Positions 23,947-33,501 of a stretch of DNA of 64,000 nt are shown one piece after another (position 1 is the first letter of the stretch; the number at the start of each line of letters is the position of its first letter). The translations under genes were made by a program, and so were the position numbers. The notes under the pieces are model-generated. The model did no database searches. It had not been told where the DNA came from and was given only the letters and a program-made list of their open reading frames with translations. The stretch comes from Fibrobacter sp. (lineage in GTDB: Bacteria > Fibrobacterota > Fibrobacteria > Fibrobacterales > Fibrobacteraceae): positions 1 to 64,000 of the forward strand of contig NZ_JAFWOM010000118.1 in NCBI RefSeq assembly GCF_017545445.1. Reading direction: 5' to 3'.

Positions 23947-26556
23947 ATGAACTTTTTAAATAAGAAGCCTGCTTTTTTTGTGGCCATGTCCGCAATTTTC
24001 TTCGCGATTTTGCTGATTGTCTTCCGCAATTTCGCATTCGATTCCAGCCAACTCATGCTCAACAGCGACCAGCTGAACGGCATCGGCAGCCGCATTTTGC
24101 GCACCTTTAACGTGATTCTCACGGAATGGGACGACAGCCGCCTGGGAGGAATCCCGACCATCGACGCGCTATTCGCCGACGCTTACCATCCGCTCGTGTG
24201 GACACAGTTCATCATGGATCCGGCACGTGCCGTCGGTTTCAAGTTCATCTTGACCGTGTGGGTCGCCTTCATGAGCGCGATGCTCCTCGCTTGGAACTTG
24301 ACCGGCAACAAGTGGTGGGGTTCACTTCTTGGATTCCTCTACGCGTTCTCGCCGGAATACTTCACCTACATTTACGGCGGCCACGACGGAAAGATGATGG
24401 TTTTCGCCATCGCACCTTTGGCACTTCTCGCCATCCGTAAGATTGTCCGCGACGGGAGCCTCCCCTACTTCATCGTCTTCGCATTAAGCATCGTTTGGAT
24501 GATTCTCGGAAGCCACTTGCAACTCACGTACCTGTTCTTGTGGGGCGCAGGTTTTTACACTCTTTACGAAGCCGCGTTCCATTGCGATACGCTTGTCACA
24601 CGCGGTAAGCGCATCGGGCTTGCAGCCGCCGCACTCGCCTTCGGGCTTGCCATCAGTTGCTTCCAGATTATTCCGCCGTACCTCTACACTACGACGCAGT
24701 CCGTCCGTGGCGAAGGCGACCACACCAACTACGGTCACGCGGTCAGCTGGTCGTTCCATCAAGAAGAAATGGCCCAGATGCTCATTCCGGGATTCATCGG
24801 TGTCGATGTCTATGAACAGGACGAAAAGACGAACTCCTTCAAGGGCAGTTCCTTTGTCGATGTGACAATGGACGAATACCGCAAGATGGCCGAAGCCGGC
24901 AGCCAAGGCAGCCCGTTCTACTGGGGCCACAACAGCTTCAAGCTCGACCACAACAACGCAGGTGCACTCCTCACGTTCCTCGGATTCCTCTGTTTGTTCC
25001 TCCCCGGCAAACGTCGCTGGGCATGCTTCTGGGGACTAGGGGCCGTGGTTGCACTCAGCTACGGCATGGGCGACCATTCTCCGCTGTTCAAGCTTTGGTA
25101 CAACATTCTCCCCGGCGTCAAGAATTTCCGCGCCCCGGGCATGGCTCTCTTCTGGCTTCCACTCTTGCTCGTGATGATGGCCGGCCCCGTGCTTCGTGCT
25201 GTCAGCGACCCGAACGAAGATTCCGTCAAGAACCGCCGCGCGTTGTTACACGGAACTGTTATGTTTGTGGTTTTACTTTTGCTCGTCGTCATCGCACGCT
25301 TCAACTGGACGCTCTTTATCAGCCCGTTCGGCTTTATCGTCTGCCTCGCTTACGCAGCTGCATGCCTCGGCGTGATGAGCCTCGACGACCAGGGCAAAGA
25401 AATCAACGTCAAGAATTTTGTCGATGCGTTCAAAGCAAAGCTTCCGGGAACATCGAGAGGCGTGCAAGCCGCAGTCGTGATCGGTTTTGCCATCATCGGC
25501 ATGTTCCTCATGAGTGGTCAAAAACTCTTGAACGATCCTATCACCGCCCCGTACTTCAAGCCGCTGAACGAAGTCGTGATGAGCATGACGGCCTCCAAAA
25601 TCATCCCGAGTTTCATTTTGATTCTCGTTGTTATCGCCGCCACCCTCGCCGTGTTCAAGTGGAAAGGGAGCACGCCCGCTAAAGTCGGTATCCTCGCACT
25701 TGTCGCAGGCATCGAACTCATGACCATCAATGGTGCGTTTATCCAGAACGTCGCCGCCAACGAATATTTGCAACCGAAAAATGGAGTAGTCGCAGCCATC
25801 AAGGCACCATTCCAAGCAGATTCCATCAACACGCCACGCGTGCTTTCGCTCTCTCGTAGCAAAGCACTCAGCGGAAACATTTTCCCGCAATACCATTTGC
25901 GTAACGCCGACGGTTTCCACGACAACGAACTTGCAAGCTACCGCGAATTCCGCGGCGGACAAGGCAACGCGAACTACCTCTTGAACATCAACAACCCAGA
26001 AGCCGCACACCCGTTCCTCGACTTGATGAACATCGGCGCAATCATATTCGACACGCAACGCGGCACCACCTACATGCCTATTTCGACCGCCATGGGCGAA
26101 GCCTACATCTACGGCGAATCGACCACGATGGATGACGCAAAAGCCATTGACGCCCTCAAGAACGGCTTTGCCTACCGCGAAAAAGTCATCCTCTCCGAAG
26201 AACCGCAGAACAAGGGAGAAGGCGGCGTGGCTCAAGGCAAGGCAAAGCTTGTCGCAAGCCCCAAGATGGATACGCAGGTATTCCAAGTCGAAAGCGACCG
26301 CGCAGGCTTCATGGTCGTCGCAGGCAACTACCATCCCTACTGGAAAGCGACCGTCAACGGCAACGAAGCCAAAGTCTATAAGGCATTCGGAGACCTCCGT
26401 GCTGTCGAAATTCCAAAGGGCAAATCCGAAGTCCGCATGGAATACCGCTCTAAGCCGTTCCACGCCTGCATCAAGGTGAGCATTCTCGCTTTCTTGCTGC
26501 TAATCGCTTTCGGTGCGTTTTTATTCGTGCGAACAAAGAAAGCTCAAGTAAAATAA
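23947..26556 (+). CDS. YfhO-like polytopic membrane protein
   Basis: The 869-residue inner-membrane protein has a run of about 11 hydrophobic segments (residues 8-560) and a large soluble C-terminal domain (about 600-840), closed by one more membrane segment (FHACIKVSILAFLLLIAFGA) and a basic tail. The pattern, with FAFDSSQLMLNSDQL in the first loop and FYWGHNSFKLDHNNAG later, fits the YfhO / GT-C glycosyltransferase-like group, which in Gram-positives glycosylates lipoteichoic acid. Its substrate in this Gram-negative is unknown. The acyltransferase gene begins 15 nt downstream, so the pair may modify a surface glycan together. Confidence 0.78.
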   Translation: MNFLNKKPAFFVAMSAIFFAILLIVFRNFAFDSSQLMLNSDQLNGIGSRILRTFNVILTEWDDSRLGGIPTIDALFADAYHPLVWTQFIMDPARAVGFKFILTVWVAFMSAMLLAWNLTGNKWWGSLLGFLYAFSPEYFTYIYGGHDGKMMVFAIAPLALLAIRKIVRDGSLPYFIVFALSIVWMILGSHLQLTYLFLWGAGFYTLYEAAFHCDTLVTRGKRIGLAAAALAFGLAISCFQIIPPYLYTTTQSVRGEGDHTNYGHAVSWSFHQEEMAQMLIPGFIGVDVYEQDEKTNSFKGSSFVDVTMDEYRKMAEAGSQGSPFYWGHNSFKLDHNNAGALLTFLGFLCLFLPGKRRWACFWGLGAVVALSYGMGDHSPLFKLWYNILPGVKNFRAPGMALFWLPLLLVMMAGPVLRAVSDPNEDSVKNRRALLHGTVMFVVLLLLVVIARFNWTLFISPFGFIVCLAYAAACLGVMSLDDQGKEINVKNFVDAFKAKLPGTSRGVQAAVVIGFAIIGMFLMSGQKLLNDPITAPYFKPLNEVVMSMTASKIIPSFILILVVIAATLAVFKWKGSTPAKVGILALVAGIELMTINGAFIQNVAANEYLQPKNGVVAAIKAPFQADSINTPRVLSLSRSKALSGNIFPQYHLRNADGFHDNELASYREFRGGQGNANYLLNINNPEAAHPFLDLMNIGAIIFDTQRGTTYMPISTAMGEAYIYGESTTMDDAKAIDALKNGFAYREKVILSEEPQNKGEGGVAQGKAKLVASPKMDTQVFQVESDRAGFMVVAGNYHPYWKATVNGNEAKVYKAFGDLRAVEIPKGKSEVRMEYRSKPFHACIKVSILAFLLLIAFGAFLFVRTKKAQVK

Positions 26557-26571
26557 CGACACAAGGGTAAC

Positions 26572-27608
26572 ATGCAAAATGACGTAGCCACACCCGATAG
26601 ATTTTTGTCCATCAACGACTCTATCGCGATGAAAGCTATCGCCATTTTGTTCATGCTCATACATCACCTTTGGACGTTTCCCGACCGCATTGCAGGCGGT
26701 CCGCTCGAAAGCATTCTCCATTTTTCGAACCTTCCCCTGTCAGTTCATATCGGTGTTTTTGGGAAGATTTGCGTTTCCATATTTTTCTTTTTAGGCGGTT
26801 ACGGCTTATACAAGAAATATTTCGGAAAGCGATACAACCTTTTTGAACGGCTGAAAAAACTGTATTTCGCATATTGGAAAGTTTTTCTCATTTTCGTACC
26901 CATCGGATTCATCTTTTTCTCGAACCAAGCCGCATACTGCCAAGATGCCGAAGTCTATTCCGCATTTTCGCAATTTTCGATAAAAGAATTCCTTTTAAAC
27001 TTTACGGGAATTGAATCGACGTACAACAGGGAATGGTGGTTCTTGATAAACTATGCAGCACTTCTAGTTTTATTCCCGCTTATTAGATTTTTCGTTCATC
27101 GACTTTCTGCACTCGACAATATTTTCATCATCATCGTTTTAAACATCGCATTAACAAAATTCCACTACGCAATTCCCCACGCCACATGTTTCTGGATGGG
27201 AGCAGTCGTTGCCAGGAACGGTCTATTTGACAAATTAAACGATTTTTTGAATCGAAAAAAATTTTGAATCCTATTTTCGACGCATTCATTTGGGTTGCGG
27301 TTATCTTTCTCCGGCGATACAGCAACGGAATTTATTTTGACATTTTCTTCGTTCCGTTTTTAACGCTCGTAAGCATCGACATCGTAGGCAGATTGAGCTT
27401 TTTCAAAAGATGCTTGTCCGCCCTCGGAAAGCAAAGCACGAACATGTGGCTCACCCATACCTTTTTCTGCTATTATTTCGGCGTGACCGCAAAAATCGTC
27501 GCCGCCCCAAGATACGCAATCCCGGCGTTTTTTATACTCCTTGCAATGAGCTACGCCGCATCCGTTCTTGTCGATAAAATTTGGAAAAAAGCAAGTTTTA
27601 CTTCTTAA
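26572..27608 (+). pseudogene. Acyltransferase-3 family membrane protein, frameshifted at an A7 run
   Basis: The first frame (26572-27267, 231 codons) encodes the N-terminal part of an acyltransferase-3 protein with the LIHHLWTFPD motif near residue 27 and several membrane helices. It stops at TGA 27265. The -1 frame continues without a break to 27608 with further helices (FWVAVIF-like, SALGKQSTNMWLTHTFF), and together they give about 344 residues, the usual family length. The switch lies at seven A residues (27255-27261). Either one A was lost, or the A AAA AAA site allows programmed -1 slippage. The start has AAGGG upstream. It lies behind the YfhO-like gene, and its last 11 nt overlap the convergent esterase gene. 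Confidence 0.75.
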
Positions 27609-28911
27609 CGTAAACTTTGTTCACAAAACGGCCCTGTAGTTTTTGGCGAACAATATAACGACCACGTGCGAGAACTTTTGCGTTCATCCCCATATAGACA
27701 CCGTTCATGTCAAAAAATCTCATTGAAGCAGCATCCGCACGCAGACGCATCGAACGCACGAGACGCTTGGAAACACGAGCCGTAACATTCCCCGAAGAAT
27801 CCTTCTTAGCCGTATCACCTACAGCATACAACGGAGCCAAAGCCTCAGCCCACAAGTGATGCATTGCTTGTCCACCGCCCTCTGCATTTGGATGGATGCC
27901 ATCGCTCCCTAGCAATTCGGGATGTTCTAAAAAGTAATTATAGAAGTCAGGCCCCTTAGGCAATTTGTTATCTTCAACAAGTTTATCTACAGCATCCAAA
28001 AACGCCTGATTGATTTGCCACCCTGATTTTTCGGGATTCGTCGCGATGATGCGAGCGATAATCGGCGTTATGTTATGCGCTTTTGCAGAATCAATAATTG
28101 TCTGCATGTTCTTGACATAAGCATCGAGATCCCAGTCGCCGCCGCCCCAAGCATCGTTCGTGCCCATTTCAATCGCCCAATACTTGACATTACCAGCGTA
28201 TTTCAAATATTCATCCAAATGGGCGACAACTTCGGTACTGTTGATGCAACCGATTCCGCCACGAAGCATCGCTGGCGTGTAATCAGGGAATCGAGCATGA
28301 ATCAATTGCGCCGTCGTAGAATCGGTATCTTGCTGTTTCAGCCCCATCTGACTGATGCTCGTGCCCATAAAAAACCACGTATCGGTTCCGTTTTCAGTCA
28401 TGTCGAAAGCTTCGATTTCAAGAAGCTTGCCCACATCGCCTTCGCTCACGAACTTGAACCACGATTTTCCATCAAAGTCGATTTCCACGCCGCGTGCCAT
28501 CACCGGATTATTCGCAACGCTTGCGGCCTCAGTCCATTCGCCGTCCGTACCGTCAGTTGAATTCGCTGACGTGAGAATCTTGAAGTTCGAAAGCGCGACA
28601 CCGCTATGTCCGCAATTCGATGTAAAATTGGTAGCCCAGGCACAATCGCCGTAAGATTCCCAAGTGATTAAAAGTTTCTTGGGGCCTGCACCAACATTCA
28701 AAGCAATTTCTTTTTCGCTGCTACTTTTCCAGTTCGTCAAATAACCATCCGTCAAATAGTCGGTCGTCGTCGAACCTGTATAAGCCTTGAGCCCACCCGT
28801 AATCAACTTATTGGGGGTTATCGCAAACGCAGGGATTCCTGCAAACATCACCATGCTAAACGCTACAGATAATAAAGCCGCAGCACGCTTCACCCTTTTG
28901 GGGGTTTCCAT
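27598..28911 (-). CDS. Secreted SGNH/GDSL-type esterase
   Basis: This is a 437-residue secreted protein. The signal peptide covers about 1-30. A beta-rich domain (about 31-170), possibly carbohydrate-binding or NPCBM-like, is followed by an SGNH hydrolase domain (about 175-370). Block I is FFMGTSIS (Ser184), block III is EMGTND (Gly249, Asn251) and block V is SDGIHPNAEG (Asp336, His339). The C-terminus (MRFFDMNGVYMG...NKVYVKK) looks like a secretion/sorting tail. Such enzymes in fibre degraders remove acetyl groups from xylan or pectin (inference). ATG 28911 has GGAGA 5 nt upstream; the longer frame from 28938 does not. Confidence 0.85.
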   Translation of the reverse strand: METPKRVKRAAALLSVAFSMVMFAGIPAFAITPNKLITGGLKAYTGSTTTDYLTDGYLTNWKSSSEKEIALNVGAGPKKLLITWESYGDCAWATNFTSNCGHSGVALSNFKILTSANSTDGTDGEWTEAASVANNPVMARGVEIDFDGKSWFKFVSEGDVGKLLEIEAFDMTENGTDTWFFMGTSISQMGLKQQDTDSTTAQLIHARFPDYTPAMLRGGIGCINSTEVVAHLDEYLKYAGNVKYWAIEMGTNDAWGGGDWDLDAYVKNMQTIIDSAKAHNITPIIARIIATNPEKSGWQINQAFLDAVDKLVEDNKLPKGPDFYNYFLEHPELLGSDGIHPNAEGGGQAMHHLWAEALAPLYAVGDTAKKDSSGNVTARVSKRLVRSMRLRADAASMRFFDMNGVYMGMNAKVLARGRYIVRQKLQGRFVNKVYVKK

Positions 28912-28947
28912 AAATTCTCCACACACACTTTCTGACAATCGCGTTTA

Positions 28948-28953
28948 AATATA
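28948..28953 (-). promoter_or_regulatory. -10 box TATATT of the SGNH esterase gene
   Basis: TATATT on the minus strand lies 36 nt before ATG 28911, leaving room for the visible ribosome site. Confidence 0.4.
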
Positions 28954-29025
28954 CATTCTAAACAATACCACCAAACATATTTTTTTCGCATTTTTGGCAA
29001 TTTAGAATTACAGTCTTTGATTACG

Positions 29026-29658
29026 TTACCAAGCGTCTTTCATTTCAACTTTTAAATCATATAAGGTCTTTAAGAGACGATTCACCATGTAATTATCATA
29101 TTTACCGACTTCAATACCAATAAAATTTATACAGAACATATCTGCATATTCCACGATAAAAGCATCACCGTCAAATCGAAAATCAAAAAAATTTTCAAAA
29201 AATATTTTCGCATGATTCACTTTTCGAACACTGGGAATCGCACAAATTTCAGAAGAACGCTCTTTTAAATAGCTGTCTAGAATTTTATTAGGGCCTTTCC
29301 GCGTAACGCAATGAGGAACATAGCCATCCAACGGATCTCTTGCACATAAAGTCATTTCGCTATTTAATGAATCCTGCAAATCTTGACGGTACGAATAAAG
29401 ATTTACCCGTTCTACAGTCCCGTCTATAAAACGAATGAATCGTTCTTTTTGTACTTGCTCGTTCTCCCATTCTTCATCGGTCGCTGTTGAATCGAGCCAT
29501 TTGAAATTCCGTACGCGATGTAAAGAAGGCAATCCATACGAAGTGCCAAGTTCTACGGAATGCGGAGATTTGACATAATAAAAATCAAATTCATTAAAAT
29601 GGTACAGCAACAATGCTATACTCAAAATAAAGCCGCAAAGAAAAATCTTGTTATGCAC
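29026..29658 (-). CDS. Hypothetical membrane-anchored protein
   Basis: The 210-residue protein starts with GTG and has one N-terminal hydrophobic segment (about residues 5-19), a membrane anchor or uncleaved signal. The rest is a soluble extracytoplasmic domain with four Cys (LCARD, HCVTR, ICAIP, MFCINF) that could form disulfides. I do not recognise the family. The GTG lies 6 nt after TATATT, which itself grows out of the T-run of the preceding gene's terminator, so this gene seems to have its own leaderless promoter rather than read-through. Confidence 0.65.
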   Translation of the reverse strand: MHNKIFLCGFILSIALLLYHFNEFDFYYVKSPHSVELGTSYGLPSLHRVRNFKWLDSTATDEEWENEQVQKERFIRFIDGTVERVNLYSYRQDLQDSLNSEMTLCARDPLDGYVPHCVTRKGPNKILDSYLKERSSEICAIPSVRKVNHAKIFFENFFDFRFDGDAFIVEYADMFCINFIGIEVGKYDNYMVNRLLKTLYDLKVEMKDAW

Positions 29659-29702
29659 AAAATCAATATAAAAAAAGACCCCGCTTGTGCAGGGTCTTCC
29701 CT
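29659..29702 (-). terminator. Terminator whose T-run merges into a -10 box
   Basis: On the minus strand AAGACCC and GGGTCTT pair around a short loop. The seven T residues that follow continue directly into TATATT (29670-29665), and a GTG start codon comes 6 nt later at 29658. Confidence 0.8.
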
Positions 29703-29720
29703 ATAAAGTTAATGCAAAAT

Positions 29721-32039
29721 TTATCGTATATTCACAACTTTCTGCTGCGTACCGATGCGGAGCACAAATGTTCCGCTTCGAACCAAGTTCATCGTAAAGT
29801 TTGCGGCATCGGCTTTACCGCTATACACCACACGGCCTTGCAAATCCAGCAAATTCACTTGAGAACCGACCTTTGCGCCAGAAACCTGAAGTTGACGGCC
29901 ATTCACAACAGCAGAGAACTTCGCTGCGCGAGCAATCATCGGCAAACCATTCGGGTCAAATTTTGTCCACTTTTTATCCTTGCAGATGAAAAGTTTCTTG
30001 AGATCCGAAACGTAATATGTTACGCCTTCACGCTTTTCGGTGCAGTTTGGCAAATCTTCTTCAGTTTTGACAGATTCAACAACCGATTCGACAGAACTAG
30101 AAGACTTAGCCTTAGAGCTAGACGAAGCTTCGCTCTTACCGCTCGAAGACTTGGCCTTTGCACTGCTAGAAGCTGGCTTAGCGGCAGAACTCGATTCAGC
30201 CTTCACGCTACTAGAAGCAGGCTTGGCAGCGGAACTAGACTCGACCTTCGTGCTGCTGGAAGCAGGCTTTGCAGAAGAGCTGGATTCCACCTTCGCACTG
30301 CTAGAAGTGGGTTTGGAAGCAGAACTGGATTCCACAGTCGAGCTGCTGGAGGCAACATCAAGTTCATACGTGACTTTTACATAGACTTGATGGTCCGGCA
30401 TCAAGAAGCGCATTCCAAGTTTTCCGGTCGTACGTTCTTTTTGCTCTTCGGGCGTATCGCCATATTCATCATAAAGTGTAAAGCTCTTGTATTTTTTACC
30501 TTCAGGAACAATCGGAGATATTTCCGGCCAATCCCCCTGCTTTGCTTCCGTTACAGCAGAACCATTCAAAACCAGAGTGAATGACTGGTTTTCTTCGCTA
30601 CCGACTTTAGTTATCTTGTAGTATTTAGTTTGCGTGGCAGAAGAAGAACTAGATTCAGTCTTCGAGCTGCTGGAGACAGGCTTTTCGGAAGAGCTGGAAG
30701 TCGTTTCGCTGCTTGAAGCAGGAATCTCACTGGAGCTAGATTTTTCCTTTGCACTGCTAGAGGCAGGTGTTTCGCTAGAACTGGAGGCCACATCAGAACT
30801 GCTAGAAGCCTGCTTTTCAGAGGAACTGGACTGCGTTGCACTGGACGATTCAACAACAACTTCGCTAGAGCTAGACTCTACGACAGAGCTGCTTGAAGAA
30901 GCTTTTTCGCTTGAGCTCGACGCGATACTAGAACTCGATGTTACACTTGAACTCGATGCTACGCTGCTAGAGCTTGGCAAAATGCTCGTATCCGAAATCC
31001 ACACAACCCCGTTGCAGACGGAATCCTGATTTGCCTTGTTGCTGTGAATCAAGGCGCACCTTATATTCGACGAGCAAACCGGCGATTTCGCGTCGCCTTC
31101 GATGGCAATTGCAGTCTGTTCCATGCAAGTACCCGCTGCGGTCCAGATAGCATAAAGCGTCGTATCGGAGCAAAGCGTTCCATCGAGACGATCCAAAGCA
31201 TAATAAGTATTGGAAAGTTTGTTTTCAAACGACCATCCAACAAAATCAAAGCCCTCTTTCGTCGGAGTCGGGAGCTTTGCGATTTCGGAACAAGCAAAAG
31301 ATTTTGCCGCATCTTTCGGAAGCTTACCACCGTCCAATTTATACGTTAACTTAAATTTAGAGTCCTTCAAATCCACTATAGGCAAATCAACGCTATCCGC
31401 AACAAATTTCGCCGTGATATCGACATCGAAATAGGGCATTTCAAAGACACAGCTGCCATCACTTGCGCCAGGAGTCGCCCCCGGCCCAGCCGGCGCAGCT
31501 TCAGTTTTTGCGCAAGTCACCGTCGTCGCAGCATCAAGGTATCTGCTGACCTTGATAGATGCCAGCTTATAGCCTTCATCGGCCCTCGGAGTCACCGTCA
31601 CCTTGAAAGTAGGCTTGGTGCGATCCCTAATGTCCATTCGGTCGCTAAATGAATACGAAACACTCCCGTGCTCAGTCTTGATGGCGTTAATATAATAGCG
31701 CAAGGATTCGTACGATGCCTTTACATAAACCTCATGGTCTGGCATAAGGAATTGCAATTCTTTCTTTTCTGTCGTTGATACAACTTGATCTTCGGATTTG
31801 TCACCATATTTGTCATAGAGCGTATAGCCCTTGAACATTTTTCCGTCGGGAACGATTGGGGAAACATACAGCCAATCCCCTTTTTTCGCTTCAGTTACAG
31901 TCTCGTTATTCAGAAGAATGTTGAAAGACTGATGTTCTTCACTACCGACCTTGGTTACCTTGTAGTATGTATCTTGAGCATGAGCCACTGCCGCAAAAGC
32001 GAGTGCCATTCCTAAACCACAACAGATATTTTTTTTCAT
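29721..32039 (-). CDS. Secreted Ser-rich protein with InlB-type repeat domain
   Basis: This is a 772-residue secreted protein with a signal peptide (cleavage after AVAHA, about residue 20). Two copies of a similar 90-residue module (YYKVTKVGSEE...PDHEVYVK) lie at about 23-110 and 480-565. A Listeria-Bacteroides (InlB B) repeat lies at about 230-300 (PTKEGFDFVGWSFEN). Two long Ser-rich linkers (about 355-475 and 570-660) separate the parts. The end (NLLDLQGRVVYSG...SGTFVLRIG...VVNIR) resembles type IX secretion sorting tails. A cell-surface or adhesion role is likely. ATG 32039 has AAAGG 6 nt upstream. Confidence 0.8.
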   Translation of the reverse strand: MKKNICCGLGMALAFAAVAHAQDTYYKVTKVGSEEHQSFNILLNNETVTEAKKGDWLYVSPIVPDGKMFKGYTLYDKYGDKSEDQVVSTTEKKELQFLMPDHEVYVKASYESLRYYINAIKTEHGSVSYSFSDRMDIRDRTKPTFKVTVTPRADEGYKLASIKVSRYLDAATTVTCAKTEAAPAGPGATPGASDGSCVFEMPYFDVDITAKFVADSVDLPIVDLKDSKFKLTYKLDGGKLPKDAAKSFACSEIAKLPTPTKEGFDFVGWSFENKLSNTYYALDRLDGTLCSDTTLYAIWTAAGTCMEQTAIAIEGDAKSPVCSSNIRCALIHSNKANQDSVCNGVVWISDTSILPSSSSVASSSSVTSSSSIASSSSEKASSSSSVVESSSSEVVVESSSATQSSSSEKQASSSSDVASSSSETPASSSAKEKSSSSEIPASSSETTSSSSEKPVSSSSKTESSSSSATQTKYYKITKVGSEENQSFTLVLNGSAVTEAKQGDWPEISPIVPEGKKYKSFTLYDEYGDTPEEQKERTTGKLGMRFLMPDHQVYVKVTYELDVASSSSTVESSSASKPTSSSAKVESSSSAKPASSSTKVESSSAAKPASSSVKAESSSAAKPASSSAKAKSSSGKSEASSSSKAKSSSSVESVVESVKTEEDLPNCTEKREGVTYYVSDLKKLFICKDKKWTKFDPNGLPMIARAAKFSAVVNGRQLQVSGAKVGSQVNLLDLQGRVVYSGKADAANFTMNLVRSGTFVLRIGTQQKVVNIR

Positions 32040-32063
32040 ACTCATCCTTTAGAGGCGTTGCAA

Positions 32064-32069
32064 ATTATA
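32064..32069 (-). promoter_or_regulatory. -10 box TATAAT of the InlB-repeat gene
   Basis: TATAAT on the minus strand lies 24 nt upstream of ATG 32039. Confidence 0.5.
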
Positions 32070-32307
32070 ATCCGACACAAATATATCCAACATTAAATTT
32101 GCGCCCAAAACCTTTTCGAAAAAGGCCATAGCATCCACATTTTAAATGTAAATCAATTCATTACAAAATGCAAGTCGCACCGGAGTAAATAACCCTAAAA
32201 TAAGCAACTTAGAACATTAATTTTTTGATATATTTTTAACGCTCCGTTACATAAGGAACGTCCATTCAAAGTAATGGAACATTTAATGCCGTTTATTTTT
32301 TAGGAAT

Positions 32308-33312
32308 ATGGAAGAACGAAAAAAAGGTATCAAGCCAGTCGAAAACAAGAAAGATCGGGAACGTTGCATTCTAGTAGGCATTGCGACTCCTAAAGTCCGT
32401 CCATGGCTTGCTGGCGAACAACTCGCCGAACTGGGGCGACTCGCCGAGACCGCAGGGGCGCTTGTCACGCGTAGTTTTTTGCAGCGGGTGCAAAATTTTA
32501 GCCCGGCAACGCTCATTGGCGAAGGCAAGGTGAACGAAGTCAAGCGCGCCCTAGAAGAAGACAACGCGAAGATGGTCGTCTTTGACGATGACCTTTCCGG
32601 TTCGCAGGTGCGCAACCTCGAAGAACGCATGCCCGGAATCAAGGTTCTCGACCGCACAGGGCTTATCCTCGACATTTTCGCAAAGCATGCGGTTACCGCC
32701 GAAAGCCGCCTAATGGTCGAAGTCGCACAGTTGCAGTACATGATGCCGCGCCTCACCGGTGCGTGGACGCACCTTTGCCGCCAGCACAATGGCGGCATCG
32801 GCACCAAGGGGCCGGGCGAGACGCAGCTCGAAACGGACCGCCGCATGATCCGCAAGCGCATCCAGGAACTCAAGAAAAAGCTGGAGAAAATCGAAGACGC
32901 CCGCGAGCAACAGGCCGACAAGCGAAACGACATTTTCCAAGTCGGCATCGTCGGCTACACGAACGCCGGAAAATCGACACTCACGAATCGCTTGACAGGC
33001 GCTGACGTTTACGTTGAAGACAAACTCTTTGCAACGCTCGATAGCACCACGCGAAAGCTTTACCTCGACGGCGAGAACATCATCTTGAGCGATACCGTCG
33101 GATTCATCCGCAAGCTCCCCCACAACTTGATTGAAACGTTCAAGAGCACGCTCGGCGTGGCAGCCCACGCGGACTGCATCCTAGAAGTCGTTGACGGATC
33201 TGCTCCCGACTACCGCGACCATCTGGAAGTCACGCACAAGACGCTCGAAAGCATCATCGACAAAGACACGCCGCGCCTCCGCGTGTTCAACAAGGTCGAA
33301 GTTGCCGATTAA
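32308..33312 (+). CDS. hflX: GTPase HflX, truncated by an in-frame stop codon
   Basis: The 334-residue product keeps the HflX N-terminal domain (about 20-195, with the GGIGTKGPGETQLETDRR loop) and most of the G domain: G1 GYTNAGKS (216-223), G3 DTVGF (262-266) and G4 NKVE (328-331). It ends with TAA at 33310. The same frame then runs on for 62 codons with the expected remainder, including the G5 motif SAK. HflX splits stalled ribosomes in stress; without G5, nucleotide binding may be impaired. The start has no clear ribosome site; TATTTT lies 8 nt upstream. Confidence 0.88.
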   Translation: MEERKKGIKPVENKKDRERCILVGIATPKVRPWLAGEQLAELGRLAETAGALVTRSFLQRVQNFSPATLIGEGKVNEVKRALEEDNAKMVVFDDDLSGSQVRNLEERMPGIKVLDRTGLILDIFAKHAVTAESRLMVEVAQLQYMMPRLTGAWTHLCRQHNGGIGTKGPGETQLETDRRMIRKRIQELKKKLEKIEDAREQQADKRNDIFQVGIVGYTNAGKSTLTNRLTGADVYVEDKLFATLDSTTRKLYLDGENIILSDTVGFIRKLPHNLIETFKSTLGVAAHADCILEVVDGSAPDYRDHLEVTHKTLESIIDKDTPRLRVFNKVEVAD

Positions 33313-33501
33313 GCACGCCGCACGGAACTTTTACAGAACTATCCCGACGCCATCCAGATTAGCGCCAAGGAGAACATCGGCATGGAACGATTACGCGCGG
33401 CCTTCAAGGAACAGCTCGAACGCTGGCACGAGAAACGCACAGCCGCCGAAGAAAAAGAAAAGGAACTCGCCGAAGCACCGTGGCCGGAGGTAGGGGTATG
33501 A
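33313..33501 (+). pseudogene. Orphaned C-terminal end of HflX
   Basis: Directly after the TAA the same frame encodes 62 residues beginning ARRTELLQNYPDAIQISAKE, with the G5 SAK motif and a charged helix, ending at TGA 33499. There is no independent ribosome site. One base change in the TAA codon would restore a 397-residue HflX, and a sequencing or assembly error would look the same. Confidence 0.75.

Noticed and set aside
33310..33312. Recoding (readthrough or selenocysteine/pyrrolysine) at the HflX stop
   Set aside because: The codon is TAA, not TGA or TAG, and no recoding structure was evident; a nonsense mutation or sequence error is simpler.
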